A stretch of DNA of 64,000 bases from Pseudarthrobacter oxydans. GTDB lineage: Bacteria > Actinomycetota > Actinomycetes > Actinomycetales > Micrococcaceae. Each line of letters starts with the position of its first letter. Within the stretch, counting starts at the first letter, position 1. Of this stretch, positions 1-8,850 are shown piece by piece. The stretch lies in the NCBI RefSeq assembly GCF_034258515.1, contig NZ_CP139438.1:3906001-3970000 (forward strand), written 5' to 3'. The notes beneath the pieces are model-generated. The model did no database searches. It was not told where the DNA came from and saw nothing but the letters and a program-made list of their open reading frames with translations. The position numbers were made by a program, and so were the translations under genes.

Positions 1-300
1 CGCTCCGGCGAAAGCAACCCTCACGCGCCCGGTCTCGCCCTTGCCGGCGTTGGCCACCATGGTCCTGGCCCGCCGGCAGGCATCGAGAATATCCGTCGCC
101 GGCTGGACCAGGGCCTCGCCCGCCGGGGTGAGCCGCACAGAGCGGGTGCTGCGCTCAAAGAGTGGGGCGCCGAGCTCCCGTTCCAGGTTCTGGACTGCAC
201 GGCTGACCGGGGGCTGGGCCATGTGCAGCTGCTGGGCGGCCCGCCCGAAATGCAGCTCTTGGGCAACGGCCAGGAACGCGCGGATCTGCTGGATCTCCAT
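1..300 (-). CDS. LysR-family transcriptional regulator, N-terminal part (runs off the window)
   Basis: The reverse strand is open from an ATG at 298-300 to the window edge and encodes about 100 residues beginning MEIQQIRAFLAVAQELHFG. This is the winged helix-turn-helix of LysR regulators: the AAQQLHMAQPPVSRAVQNLE recognition-helix region, then the conserved ELGAPLFERSTRSVRLTPAG wing. The effector-binding domain lies outside the window. It is transcribed divergently from the CoA-transferase operon at 510, so it is a good candidate for that operon's regulator. The effector cannot be told. Confidence 0.85.
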   Translation of the reverse strand, partial: MEIQQIRAFLAVAQELHFGRAAQQLHMAQPPVSRAVQNLERELGAPLFERSTRSVRLTPAGEALVQPATDILDACRRARTMVANAGKGETGRVRVAFAGA

Positions 301-310
301 AGCGGGCAAT

Positions 311-327
311 TATGCGTCAGGCACATA
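311..327. promoter_or_regulatory. Possible LysR-type operator (interrupted dyad)
   Basis: TATG and CATA form a dyad separated by nine bases and contain a T-N11-A core, the usual LysR box shape. It lies 11 bases upstream of the LysR start and about 180 bases upstream of the CoA-transferase gene. The motif is short and could occur by chance. Confidence 0.25.
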
Positions 328-509
328 GAAGCGTCAAACGTCGGTGCGGCTTCCGCATCAATGCTGTTTTTCCACCAAGGGGCTGCGCGGCGGCAAGAGC
401 AGGGCTTTTGTTGCGCTTTGCGCATCAAAGGAGGCCGGAATACGTATTGGACGCGAAGTAATGGGTTTGCCACAGTGGGTGATGTGGAGCACAAACCGGA
501 AGGCATGAC

Positions 510-1718
510 ATGAATCAAACTGACGCTGCATCAAGGCTGAACCAGGCTTTCGGCCGCTCCGGCAGCGGGCCGCTGAACGGCGTGGTTGTTGCGGACTTCA
601 CCCGCGTCCTCGCCGGACCGTATTGCACCATGCTGTTGGCGGACATGGGAGCGACGGTGATTAAGGTCGAGAGCCCGCAGGGAGACGACACCCGCGGCTG
701 GAAGCCGCCCGTCCGTGACGATGAAGCCACGTTCTATCTGTCCGTCAACCGCAACAAGCATTCGATTGTGCTCGACTTCAGGGACGAGTCAGACCTCGAA
801 GTTGCCCGCGAACTCGCCGCAAGGGCAGATGTCCTCGTGGAGAACTTCAAGCCTGGCGGGCTGGAGCAGTTCAAGCTGGACTACGACAGCGTTTCCGCAC
901 TGAACCCGGATGTCATCTACGCGTCCATTACCGGTTTCGGCACCGCCGGGGGCGCGGGCTTGCCGGGCTACGATCTGTTGGTCCAGGCGGTGTCCGGGAT
1001 GATGAGCCTCACCGGCGGCCAGGACACCGAACCATACCGTGCCGGACTGGCCATATTCGACGTGATCACCGGCCTGCACGCCAGCATCGGCATTCTTGGG
1101 GCACTCCACCACAAGGACAACACCGGCCAGGGGCAGCTTGTTGAGCTGAACCTGCTCTCGTCCGCCCTGTCCGGAATGGTCAACCAGTCGGCGGCCTATG
1201 TCACCGGCGGGCTGGTACCCACCCGCATGGGCAACGAGCACCCCAGCCTGTACCCCTATGAACCGATGCCTACAGGCGACGGGATGCTGATCGTCGTGGC
1301 AGGAAACAACGGCCAGTTCACCAAACTCTGTGATGCTCTGGGCATCCCCGAAGTTGCCGCAGACCCGCGCTTCGGCAACCCGCAGGAGCGCAACGCCAAC
1401 CGTGAGGAGCTGCGGCCCATCCTCCAGGGGCGTCTGGCCGAGCGTTCCGCGGCTGAGTGGTTTGAGCACCTTTCCGGACTAGGCCTGCCCTGCGCGCCCA
1501 TCCAGGACGTCAAGGGCGGCATTGAACTCGCCCGGAAACTGGGACTGGAACCGGTCGTTATGGCCGGAAACGGCGAACGCCGGATTCCCTCCGTGCGCCA
1601 CCCGGTTGCCTTCTCGCAAACCCCGGTCAGTTATGAACTGGCCCCGCCGGAACTCAATGCCAGCTCCGATCTGGTCCGCACCTGGCTGGCCGCCAAGGAG
1701 GTGCGGCTCGTTGGCTGA
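510..1718 (+). CDS. CaiB/BaiF (class III) CoA-transferase
   Basis: The 402-residue product has the usual length for family III CoA-transferases, which move CoA between carboxylic acids through an aspartyl-CoA anhydride. The N-terminal GVVVADFTRVLAGPYCTMLL block and the PGYDLLVQAVSG motif are characteristic; the aspartate in the latter (about residue 155) is the expected nucleophile. The ATG follows GGAAGG with good spacing. It opens an operon with thioesterase, acyl-CoA dehydrogenase, dehydrogenase and thiolase, so it probably activates the imported carboxylate to its CoA thioester. The substrate is unknown. Confidence 0.9.
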   Translation: MNQTDAASRLNQAFGRSGSGPLNGVVVADFTRVLAGPYCTMLLADMGATVIKVESPQGDDTRGWKPPVRDDEATFYLSVNRNKHSIVLDFRDESDLEVARELAARADVLVENFKPGGLEQFKLDYDSVSALNPDVIYASITGFGTAGGAGLPGYDLLVQAVSGMMSLTGGQDTEPYRAGLAIFDVITGLHASIGILGALHHKDNTGQGQLVELNLLSSALSGMVNQSAAYVTGGLVPTRMGNEHPSLYPYEPMPTGDGMLIVVAGNNGQFTKLCDALGIPEVAADPRFGNPQERNANREELRPILQGRLAERSAAEWFEHLSGLGLPCAPIQDVKGGIELARKLGLEPVVMAGNGERRIPSVRHPVAFSQTPVSYELAPPELNASSDLVRTWLAAKEVRLVG

Positions 1719-2124
1719 GGAATTCCGCGCACAGGTGTACGTCCGCTGGTCCGACCAGGACGTCAACGGCCATGTAAACAATGCGCGCGTGGCAACCCTG
1801 CTGGAAGAGGCCCGGATTCAGTGGCGGCGCCACGCGGCCTCCGCAGCCGCTGCCGCCGAAACAACCACCCTGGTGGCGTCCCTGACGCTGCATTACCGCC
1901 GGCCCATCGAGTTCGGCCAGGACGTTGACGTGGACATCTGGGTGGCACGCATCGGGGACAGGTCCTACACCATGGCCTACGCCGGATACCAGGACGGGAA
2001 CCTGGTCCTGGACGCCTCAACAGTCATGGTTTCCCTCGACGACGCGACCGGGAGGGCCCGGGCGCTCGACGCCAGGGAAAGAGACTACCTGGAGCGCTAT
2101 CTGCGCGCTGAAGTGCCGGTCTGA
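1711..2124 (+). CDS. Hot-dog fold acyl-CoA thioesterase (4HBT family)
   Basis: The best start is TTG at 1711, placed nine bases after the AAGGAGG at 1695-1701, so the gene overlaps the end of the CoA-transferase by eight bases and is probably translationally coupled. The 137-residue product begins with VRWSDQDVNGHVNNARVATL, the 4-hydroxybenzoyl-CoA/FadM-type thioesterase signature in which the first Asp region is catalytic. A longer in-frame reading from 1522 lies wholly inside the upstream gene and is unlikely. It may release CoA from stalled intermediates of the pathway. Confidence 0.85.
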   Translation: MAEEFRAQVYVRWSDQDVNGHVNNARVATLLEEARIQWRRHAASAAAAAETTTLVASLTLHYRRPIEFGQDVDVDIWVARIGDRSYTMAYAGYQDGNLVLDASTVMVSLDDATGRARALDARERDYLERYLRAEVPV

Positions 2125-2193
2125 GCGGCACCCAAACAACAACCGGACAAACACTGCGGGCAACCCCGGCTGTCCAGAGACAAAGGAAAAACT

Positions 2194-3387
2194 GTGGTTA
2201 CAGAAGAGATCAACAGCGACTACTTCATGGTCGATGACTTCCTCTCCGAAGACGAACGGATCATCCGGAAGAAGGTCCGTAATTTTGTCGAAACCGACCT
2301 TCTGCCGGTCATCAACGACTATTGGGACCGGGCGGAATTTCCGTTCGCCCTCGTCCCCAAGATCGCGGCGCTCGGCATCGTCGGCACAACCATCGAAGGC
2401 TACGGCTGCCCCGGCATGAGCCGCCTGGCGGCCGGAATGGTGGCCATGGAGATGGCACGGGGCGACGGTTCCATCAACACCTTCATCGGGGTCCAGTCCG
2501 GCCTGGCGATGGGCACCATCAATACGCTCGGCAGCGAGGAGCAGAAGCAGCGGTGGCTTCCCGGGATGGCCAGGCTGGAAAAGATCGGGGCCTTCGGACT
2601 CACCGAGCCGGACCATGGCTCGGACTCCGTGGGGCTGGAAACGAGCGCGCGCCGGGACGGTGACCACTACATCCTGAACGGCCGCAAACGCTGGATCGGC
2701 AACGCGAGCTTCGCCGACGTCGTCGTTCTCTGGGCCCGGGATGAAGCGGACGGCAAGGTCAAGGCGTTCATTCTGGAAAAGAACGGCGACGGCAGCTACC
2801 CGGAGGGCTACCGGGCCGAGGTGATCACCGGCAAGATCGGCAAAAGGGCGATTCTGCAGCCCGACATCACCATTGAAAATCTGCGGATTCCGGCGGAGAA
2901 CAAGCTCGCCGAGGCGAATTCCTTCCGCGATGTCACCCGTGTGCTCACCGCGACCCGCGGCGGTGCCTCCTGGGAATCAGTGGGCCACGGGATCGCCGCG
3001 TACGAGGCCGCAGTGAAATACGCGAAGGAACGCGTGCAGTTCGGCAAGCCCATTGCCAGTTATCAGCTGGTGCAGAACAAGCTCGCCAACATGCTGGCCG
3101 AGTTGACCGCCATGCAGCTGATTTGCTTTCGCCTGGCCGCACTCGCCGACCAAGGGAAAATGACCGGCCCCATGGCGTCATTGGCCAAGATGCACACGGC
3201 CCAGAAGGCGCGCTGGATCTGCCAGGAAGCCCGCGACATCCTGGGCGGCAACGGGCTGCTGCTGGAAAACCATGTGGCGCGCCATATGACTGATATGGAA
3301 GTCGTCCACACGTACGAGGGAACGGACTCCATCCAGTCGCTGCTGATCGGCCGCGATATCACCGGCATCTCCGCATTCTCAGGATGA
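2194..3387 (+). CDS. Acyl-CoA dehydrogenase, glutaryl-CoA dehydrogenase-like
   Basis: The 397-residue flavoprotein starts at GTG after AAAGGAAAA. The FAD/substrate signature GLTEPDHGSDSVGLET and the C-terminal HTYEGTDSIQSLLIGRDITG are present; the Glu of YEGT (about residue 375) is the expected catalytic base. The sequence around that Glu and the overall length resemble glutaryl-CoA dehydrogenases more than straight-chain enzymes, but decarboxylation cannot be inferred safely. It supplies the alpha,beta-dehydrogenation step of the beta-oxidation set in this operon. Confidence 0.9.
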   Translation: MVTEEINSDYFMVDDFLSEDERIIRKKVRNFVETDLLPVINDYWDRAEFPFALVPKIAALGIVGTTIEGYGCPGMSRLAAGMVAMEMARGDGSINTFIGVQSGLAMGTINTLGSEEQKQRWLPGMARLEKIGAFGLTEPDHGSDSVGLETSARRDGDHYILNGRKRWIGNASFADVVVLWARDEADGKVKAFILEKNGDGSYPEGYRAEVITGKIGKRAILQPDITIENLRIPAENKLAEANSFRDVTRVLTATRGGASWESVGHGIAAYEAAVKYAKERVQFGKPIASYQLVQNKLANMLAELTAMQLICFRLAALADQGKMTGPMASLAKMHTAQKARWICQEARDILGGNGLLLENHVARHMTDMEVVHTYEGTDSIQSLLIGRDITGISAFSG

Positions 3388-3446
3388 CGTCCTTCTTGCC
3401 AGGAACAAGCCAAACCAAACGAAGAACAAGCCAAGAGGGAGAGCCA

Positions 3447-4223
3447 ATGAACAGGCTGAAGAACAAGACCGCCATCGTCACAGGCGGGGCACAGGGGATC
3501 GGCGCTGCCACCGCGCTCCGGCTGGCCGCGGAGGGCGCGACGGTTGCCATCCTGGACCTGAACGCCGAGCGGGCGGCGGCCACGGCCGCCGGGATCAGCT
3601 CAGACGCCGCCGTCGGGGCGGCCGGAGGTTCGGCAGTCAGTGCCGCCTGTGATGTCACGAGCGAGGAACAGGTTGCCGAGGTCTTCGGGCAGATCTTCGC
3701 CGACCACGGACGCATCGACATCCTGGTCAACAACGCCGGCATCACCCGGGACAACATGCTCTTCAAAATGGACCGTCCGGACTGGGATTCTGTCCTGGCC
3801 ACCAACCTGACCAGCGCCTACCTTTGCGCCAAGGCAGCGCAGAAGTTCATGGTGCAGGCCCGGTACGGAAAGATTGTCAGCCTGAGCAGCCGCTCCGCGC
3901 TGGGCAACCGCGGGCAGGCTAACTATGCTGCCGCCAAGGCAGGGATCCAGGGACTCACCGCCACACTGGCACTGGAACTGGGTCCGTTCAACATCAACGT
4001 CAACGCGGTGGCGCCGGGCTACATCGCCACCGCCATGACCGCTGCGACAGCTGGACGGGTCGGCAGCACGCCGGAGGAGCACCAGAAATCCGTGGCCGAG
4101 CGCACCCCGTTGGGCCGGGTCGGGGAACCGGAGGAAGTGGCCGCCGCCATTGCCTTCTTCGCCAGCGATGACTCCTCATATGTCTCCGGGCAGACGCTAT
4201 ACATCAACGGAGGGGCGCGTTGA
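3447..4223 (+). CDS. SDR-family dehydrogenase (FabG-like, 3-hydroxyacyl-CoA type)
   Basis: The 258-residue Rossmann protein begins MNRLKNKTAIVTGG, with the cofactor loop TGGAQGIG, an NNAG motif, the catalytic Ser in SLSSRSA and YAAAK. ATG 3447 follows GAGGGAGAG; an earlier in-frame start at 3384 overlaps the preceding gene and is less likely. In this context it is most likely the NAD(P)-dependent 3-hydroxyacyl-CoA dehydrogenase. Its stop codon shares one base with the thiolase start. Confidence 0.88.
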   Translation: MNRLKNKTAIVTGGAQGIGAATALRLAAEGATVAILDLNAERAAATAAGISSDAAVGAAGGSAVSAACDVTSEEQVAEVFGQIFADHGRIDILVNNAGITRDNMLFKMDRPDWDSVLATNLTSAYLCAKAAQKFMVQARYGKIVSLSSRSALGNRGQANYAAAKAGIQGLTATLALELGPFNINVNAVAPGYIATAMTAATAGRVGSTPEEHQKSVAERTPLGRVGEPEEVAAAIAFFASDDSSYVSGQTLYINGGAR

Positions 4224-5407
4224 TGCCCGAAGCATTCCTGGTGGGCGGGGTGCGCACCCCGGTGGGGCGCTACGGCGGCTCACTGTCCGGGGTCCGTCCG
4301 GATGACCTGGCGGCACTCGTTCTCGGCGAAGCTGTTCGGCGGGCAGGAATCGAGGCTGCCGACGTCGATGAGGTGATCCTGGGCAACACCAACCAGGCGG
4401 GAGAGGACAACCGCAATGTGGCGCGGATGGCATCCCTGCTCGCAGGCTTCCCGGACAGTGTCCCGGGGATGACCGTGAACCGGCTTTGCGCCTCCGGGCT
4501 CAGCGCCATCATCATCGCATCGCAGATGATCAAGTCAGGTGCGGCGGATATCGTAGTGGCCGGCGGAGTGGAATCCATGTCCCGGGCCCCCTGGGTGCTG
4601 GCAAAGCCTGAGAAGGCATTCGGACGCCCGGGAGAAATCGCCGATACCTCCATTGGTTCGCGCTTCCTGAATCCGAAGTTCCACGAACGCCCCAAATCCA
4701 CCTTTTCGATGCCGGAGACGGCAGAGGAGCTGGCGCGCGTGGACGGTATTTCCCGCGAGGACGCGGATGCCTTCGCGCTCCGTTCACATCAACGGGCCCT
4801 TGCGGCTGTGGATGAAGGCCGTTTCCTGGCGGAGATCGTTCCGGTGGAGACTAAGCGGGGAGCTGTCAAGGAGGACGAGGGTCCCCGACGTGAAACGACC
4901 CTCGAAGCGCTGGCGGGCCTGCGCTCGGTGGTGCACCCCGGCGGCGTGGTGACCGCGGGAAACTCCAGTTCACTCAATGACGGCGCCTCCGCCGTCGTTG
5001 TTGCCAGTAAAAATGCCGTCGAGCGGCTGAACCTTCGCGCGCGGGCACGAATCGTCGACGGCGCCTCCGCGGGCGTGCCGCCGGAGATCATGGGCATCGG
5101 CCCGGTGCCGGCCACACTCAAGGTGCTTGGGCGGGCCGGCTGGTCACTCGATGACGTGGGGGCGATCGAGCTCAACGAGGCCTTCGCGGTGCAGGCACTG
5201 GCCTGCATGCGCAGGCTGGGAATGAACGAGGAGATCGTGAACCGGGACGGCGGCGCAATCGCGCTCGGCCACCCCCTTGGATCCTCCGGTGCCCGGATCG
5301 CCGTTACGCTGCTGGGCAGGATGGAGCGTGAAGGTGCGGCCAGGGGCCTGGCCACCATGTGCGTGGGGCTCGGGCAAGGTACCGCGATGCTCCTCGAACG
5401 AGCCTGA
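4223..5407 (+). CDS. Acetyl-CoA acyltransferase (thiolase)
   Basis: The 394-residue protein has the full thiolase set: nucleophilic Cys89 in NRLCASGLSA, NEAFAVQAL, the GHPLGSSGAR histidine block and the terminal CVGLGQG cysteine. The start ATG overlaps the preceding stop (TGATG) and follows ACGGAGGGG; a TTG one codon upstream is an alternative. It would cleave the 3-oxoacyl-CoA made by the upstream enzymes, closing a complete beta-oxidation cycle once the MaoC hydratase downstream is counted. Confidence 0.92.
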   Translation: MPEAFLVGGVRTPVGRYGGSLSGVRPDDLAALVLGEAVRRAGIEAADVDEVILGNTNQAGEDNRNVARMASLLAGFPDSVPGMTVNRLCASGLSAIIIASQMIKSGAADIVVAGGVESMSRAPWVLAKPEKAFGRPGEIADTSIGSRFLNPKFHERPKSTFSMPETAEELARVDGISREDADAFALRSHQRALAAVDEGRFLAEIVPVETKRGAVKEDEGPRRETTLEALAGLRSVVHPGGVVTAGNSSSLNDGASAVVVASKNAVERLNLRARARIVDGASAGVPPEIMGIGPVPATLKVLGRAGWSLDDVGAIELNEAFAVQALACMRRLGMNEEIVNRDGGAIALGHPLGSSGARIAVTLLGRMEREGAARGLATMCVGLGQGTAMLLERA

Positions 5408-5552
5408 CCCCTTGTTTCCTTGCTGAAAACCGCTGAATAACGACGGCGAGGGGTGACTTCACAGCGCCGCTCCCCGCCGCGAATGCCCGACTGATTATTG
5501 ATGCCTTAAGCACATCAATCGGTGCTCAATTTGGTATTGGATTCGAATTGAA

Positions 5553-5567
5553 CACTCTGCGAGAGTG
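5553..5567. promoter_or_regulatory. Palindrome upstream of the first TctC gene
   Basis: CACTCT and AGAGTG face each other across GCG, 74 bases before the TctC start in a 233-base gap between the thiolase and transporter genes. Its arms resemble the CACTCC/GGAGTG core of the palindromes at 16903 and 21200, but the spacing is one base shorter, so it may be bound by another regulator or have no function. Confidence 0.35.
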
Positions 5568-5640
5568 ATCTAGCTAACACAAAGGCGATCAACACAATGT
5601 GCAAGACCAACCACCAACCCGAACGACAATGAGGTCCGTT

Positions 5641-6633
5641 TTGAAGAAGCGAAGCGCAATGCATTTGAAAGTCTCTGCAGGGCTTGTGGGGATCTCGCTG
5701 GCACTGGTGGGCTGCGGCGCCGGTGGAGCGCCCCGTGCCAATGACGGATCCGACTACCCGAAGAAGCCGGTGCGGTTCCTGGTCCCTTTCGCCGCGGGTG
5801 GCCCCTCCTCCATGACAGCACTCGCCTACGCATCCTGCCTCGAACGCAGCCTGGGAAAGCCCGTCGTGGTTGAAAACAAGCCCGGCGGCAGCGGCGGCAT
5901 AGCCATGCAGGAGTTGGCCGGCGCCAAGCCGGACGGCCACACGCTCGGGCTCGGCACCAACGGCCCGCTGGTCATGAACCCCATCGTGAACAAATTAGGC
6001 TACAGCCTGGCTGACTTCACCTCGGTCGGAGTCATGGCCGAGATGCCCACCGTGCTCGTGGTCGGCGCCGACTCGCCGTTTGCCGATGCGAAGGAATTTT
6101 TCGCGGCGGCCAAGGCAAGTCCCGGGAAGCTCAGCGTCGCGGTTCCCGGGGCTACCACCTCCGCAGCGATCGAGCTGACGCGGTTGAAGTCCGACTACGG
6201 CATCGAGGTCACGGCGGTTCCGACCGCCGGCAACGCGGAAATGACCACGAATCTGCTCGGCGGCCATGTCGACGCACTGTTCATAACCGACCATTCCGAC
6301 GTTGCAGCACGGATCGCGGACGGATCCTTCAAGCCGCTTGCCATCAGCAGCCCGGAACGCGCCGCCTGGTACTCCGAGGTTCCGACGCTGGCCGAAGTCG
6401 GCTTCAAGGATCTGGTCAACGCAGTTTCGGTGTTCGGCGTCGTCGGCCCGAAAGGCATGCCGGAGAACGTCGTCTCCAAGCTCGAAGGCGAACTCAAGAC
6501 TTGCGCCGCTGATCCGGGCGTGGCCGAACAGGTCGGCGAACGGTTTGTGCCTGACGAATTCGCCGGTTCCAAAGAGCTGCACACCGCATTCACTGCCATG
6601 CAGGACCTCTACCAACCCCTCCTGGGGAAGTAA
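5641..6633 (+). CDS. TTT-family substrate-binding lipoprotein (TctC/Bug)
   Basis: The product is about 330 residues, a lipid-anchored extracellular solute receptor. After a KKR n-region comes a hydrophobic stretch ending in the lipobox LVGCG, then DYPKKPVRFLVPFAAGGPSS, the conserved ligand-loop start of TctC/Bug proteins, and VVENKPGGSGGIAMQELA. I choose TTG 5641, which sits six bases after GAGG and matches the TTG start of the paralogue at 8851; ATG 5629 and GTG 5599 are in frame. It feeds the TctB/TctA genes that follow directly. Confidence 0.88.
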   Translation: MKKRSAMHLKVSAGLVGISLALVGCGAGGAPRANDGSDYPKKPVRFLVPFAAGGPSSMTALAYASCLERSLGKPVVVENKPGGSGGIAMQELAGAKPDGHTLGLGTNGPLVMNPIVNKLGYSLADFTSVGVMAEMPTVLVVGADSPFADAKEFFAAAKASPGKLSVAVPGATTSAAIELTRLKSDYGIEVTAVPTAGNAEMTTNLLGGHVDALFITDHSDVAARIADGSFKPLAISSPERAAWYSEVPTLAEVGFKDLVNAVSVFGVVGPKGMPENVVSKLEGELKTCAADPGVAEQVGERFVPDEFAGSKELHTAFTAMQDLYQPLLGK

Positions 6634-6651
6634 ATCAGCAAAGGCATGGAT

Positions 6652-7185
6652 ATGACGAAACCCGCTCTTGGCCCCGCAGAGGTGGACGATGCCCGTCCGG
6701 CGGCCGGACACCCCGACAGGCCCCGGCATCGGCTCCGCCGCCTGGTCCCCCTTCTCCTGGTCGCCGCCGGAGTATCGGCCGTGATCGGGTCCTGGCAGCT
6801 CTCGCTGGGAGAGCTGAACAGCCCCGGTCCCGGGCTCTGGCCCTTTATCGTCTCCGTCGCGGTGACCATCGCAGCGGTGGCCCTCGTGCTGTTCCCGGAC
6901 GCGGCGGTTCCCGAGTCCTGGACCCGGCGGACGGCCGCTATTGCGGGCGGAGTGGGCAGCCTGTGCGTGTTCGTGGTGCTTTTTGAAGCCATAGGCTTCC
7001 TGGTTCCGGCGTTTCTGATGCTTCTGCTCTGGCTCCGGGTTTTCGGCCGCGAGCCGTGGCGCTGGACCGTCCCTTTGGCCCTCGGAGGTGCCGTTGTGCT
7101 GCACGTTGTTTTCGCAGGCCTGCTTGGGGTGCCGTTTCCCGACGACATCGTAGTCACCAGCCTCTCCCCGATGATCGGATTCTGA
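6652..7185 (+). CDS. TTT-family small membrane subunit TctB
   Basis: A protein of about 177 residues with four predicted membrane segments and the typical LNSPGPGLWPFIVS motif of TctB after the first helix. ATG 6652 has AAAGG seven bases upstream; ATG 6646 is an alternative. The gene lies between tctC and tctA, the standard order of the tricarboxylate transporter operon. Confidence 0.85.
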   Translation: MTKPALGPAEVDDARPAAGHPDRPRHRLRRLVPLLLVAAGVSAVIGSWQLSLGELNSPGPGLWPFIVSVAVTIAAVALVLFPDAAVPESWTRRTAAIAGGVGSLCVFVVLFEAIGFLVPAFLMLLLWLRVFGREPWRWTVPLALGGAVVLHVVFAGLLGVPFPDDIVVTSLSPMIGF

Positions 7186-7186
7186 T

Positions 7187-8767
7187 ATGGACGCCCTGAA
7201 CAACCTGGGCCAGGGCTTCTCTGTAGCCTTTGACCCGATGAACCTGCTGTTCGTATTCGTCGGTGTGGTCATCGGAACTGCCATCGGCGTCCTGCCGGGG
7301 CTGGGCCCGACCGCCACCATCGCGCTCCTGCTGCCGATCACCTACACGATGGATCCGGTCGGCGCGGTGATCATGCTGGCCGGTATCTACTACGGCTCGA
7401 TGTATGGCGGCACGATCACCTCGGTACTCCTGCGTCTTCCCGGCGAGGCCGCATCAGTGGTCACCACCTTTGATGGTTATCAGATGACCAAGCAGGGCAG
7501 GGCCGGAACGGCTCTCGGCATTTCCGCGGTCGGTTCCTTCATCGGTGGCACGGTAGCCATCATCGGCCTTACCTTCCTGGCTCCGTTGCTTGCCAAGGTG
7601 GCCGTGGCGGTGGGCCCGGCGGGCTACGTCGCCATCATGATCCTGGGCCTGTTCCTGGTGACCTCCCTCGGCACCGGTTCAACGGTCAAGAGCCTGTTCA
7701 TGGCAGGAGTCGGCCTTCTGCTCTCCACCGTGGGCCAGGACCCGGTCACCGGAACCGCACGCTTCACGTTCGGCCAGACGTCGCTGCTGGGCGGGTTGGA
7801 TTTCGTCGCTATCGCCATGGGGCTTTTCGGTGTGGGAGAACTGCTCCATAGCCTCGAGCGGAGCGAAAAGGGCCAGGCCGTCACCGCCAAAATCAAGAAC
7901 ATCTGGCCCTCGCGCAAGGATTTCCGTGACTCCTCCGGTGCGATAGCCCGGGGCTCGGTGCTGGGCTTCTTCATCGGCGTCCTGCCCGGCGGCGGCGGCG
8001 TCATCTCATCGCTGGCATCCTACGCCATGGAGAAACGCCGCGCGAAGGATCCCAGCCGGTTCGGAAAGGGTGCCATCGAAGGCGTCGCCGGTCCCGAGAC
8101 AGCGAATAACGCCTCATCAACGTCGGCCTTCATTCCGCTGCTCGTCCTGGGCATCCCGTCCAACGTTGTCCTGGCCATGATCTACGGAGCGCTCCTGCTG
8201 CACGGGATCACACCGGGGCCGCAGCTGATCAACGAGCATCCCAACGTTTTCTGGGGCGTCGTCGCGTCAATGTACATCGGCAACCTGATGCTCATCATCC
8301 TCAATATCCCGCTGGTTGGAGTCTTCATCCAGATGCTCCGGGTACGGACGGGGATCCTTTCGACCTTCGCCCTGCTGGTGGTCATGGTCGGCGTGTTCTC
8401 CATCAACAACAACCCGTTCGACATGTGGGTGGTGCTCGCGTTCGGGGTTCTCGGCTGGATCATGATCAAGGCCCACTTTGACCCAGGCCCCCTGGTGCTG
8501 GCTTTCATCCTGGGCCCGATCCTGGAGAAATCCTTCCGCCAGACGATGCTGATCTCCGAAGGAAGCTTCGGTATTTTCGCCTCGGACCCGGTGTCCGCGA
8601 CCATCTTCATCCTGATCGGGCTGTTCATCGTCTACGGCTTCATCAGCCGCAGACGGCGGCAGCGCAGGACGCGCCGCGCAGCCGCTGCAGGCCCGGAAGA
8701 GGGCAATACGCTCGTCCACGCCTCGGCCAGGCGCGAGGGGACTCCGGATCCCGGCACCGAAGAATGA
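7187..8767 (+). CDS. TTT-family large membrane subunit TctA
   Basis: The 526-residue protein has about 11-12 hydrophobic segments, the repeated glycine-rich GIGVLPGLGPTATIALLLP and GVLPGGGGVISS motifs of TctA, and KGAIEGVAGPETANNAS, the diagnostic PExANNA signature. It starts one base after the tctB stop. The cytoplasmic tail is arginine-rich. It forms the cation-coupled carboxylate channel with TctB. It is closely similar throughout to the protein at 13674-15320, indicating duplication of the whole system. Confidence 0.93.
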   Translation: MDALNNLGQGFSVAFDPMNLLFVFVGVVIGTAIGVLPGLGPTATIALLLPITYTMDPVGAVIMLAGIYYGSMYGGTITSVLLRLPGEAASVVTTFDGYQMTKQGRAGTALGISAVGSFIGGTVAIIGLTFLAPLLAKVAVAVGPAGYVAIMILGLFLVTSLGTGSTVKSLFMAGVGLLLSTVGQDPVTGTARFTFGQTSLLGGLDFVAIAMGLFGVGELLHSLERSEKGQAVTAKIKNIWPSRKDFRDSSGAIARGSVLGFFIGVLPGGGGVISSLASYAMEKRRAKDPSRFGKGAIEGVAGPETANNASSTSAFIPLLVLGIPSNVVLAMIYGALLLHGITPGPQLINEHPNVFWGVVASMYIGNLMLIILNIPLVGVFIQMLRVRTGILSTFALLVVMVGVFSINNNPFDMWVVLAFGVLGWIMIKAHFDPGPLVLAFILGPILEKSFRQTMLISEGSFGIFASDPVSATIFILIGLFIVYGFISRRRRQRRTRRAAAAGPEEGNTLVHASARREGTPDPGTEE

Positions 8768-8850
8768 TTCCGCGCCGCCACGTCCATCCGTGAGCGCCAT
8801 CGGTTGCGAGTCAACCGAAAGACAATTCGACAGAAAGACAAGGGAGCACC

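Noticed and set aside
5444-5480. GC-rich imperfect hairpin after the thiolase
   Set aside because: The arms pair only with bulges and no T-run follows, so it does not reach the standard for a terminator.
5995-7341. 448-codon reverse frame across tctC, tctB and tctA
   Set aside because: It crosses three clearly assigned forward genes and has no recognisable domain.
8801-8817. CGGTTG/CAACCG dyad before the second TctC gene
   Set aside because: Only six pairs with a five-base loop and no copy elsewhere; too weak to call an operator or attenuator.
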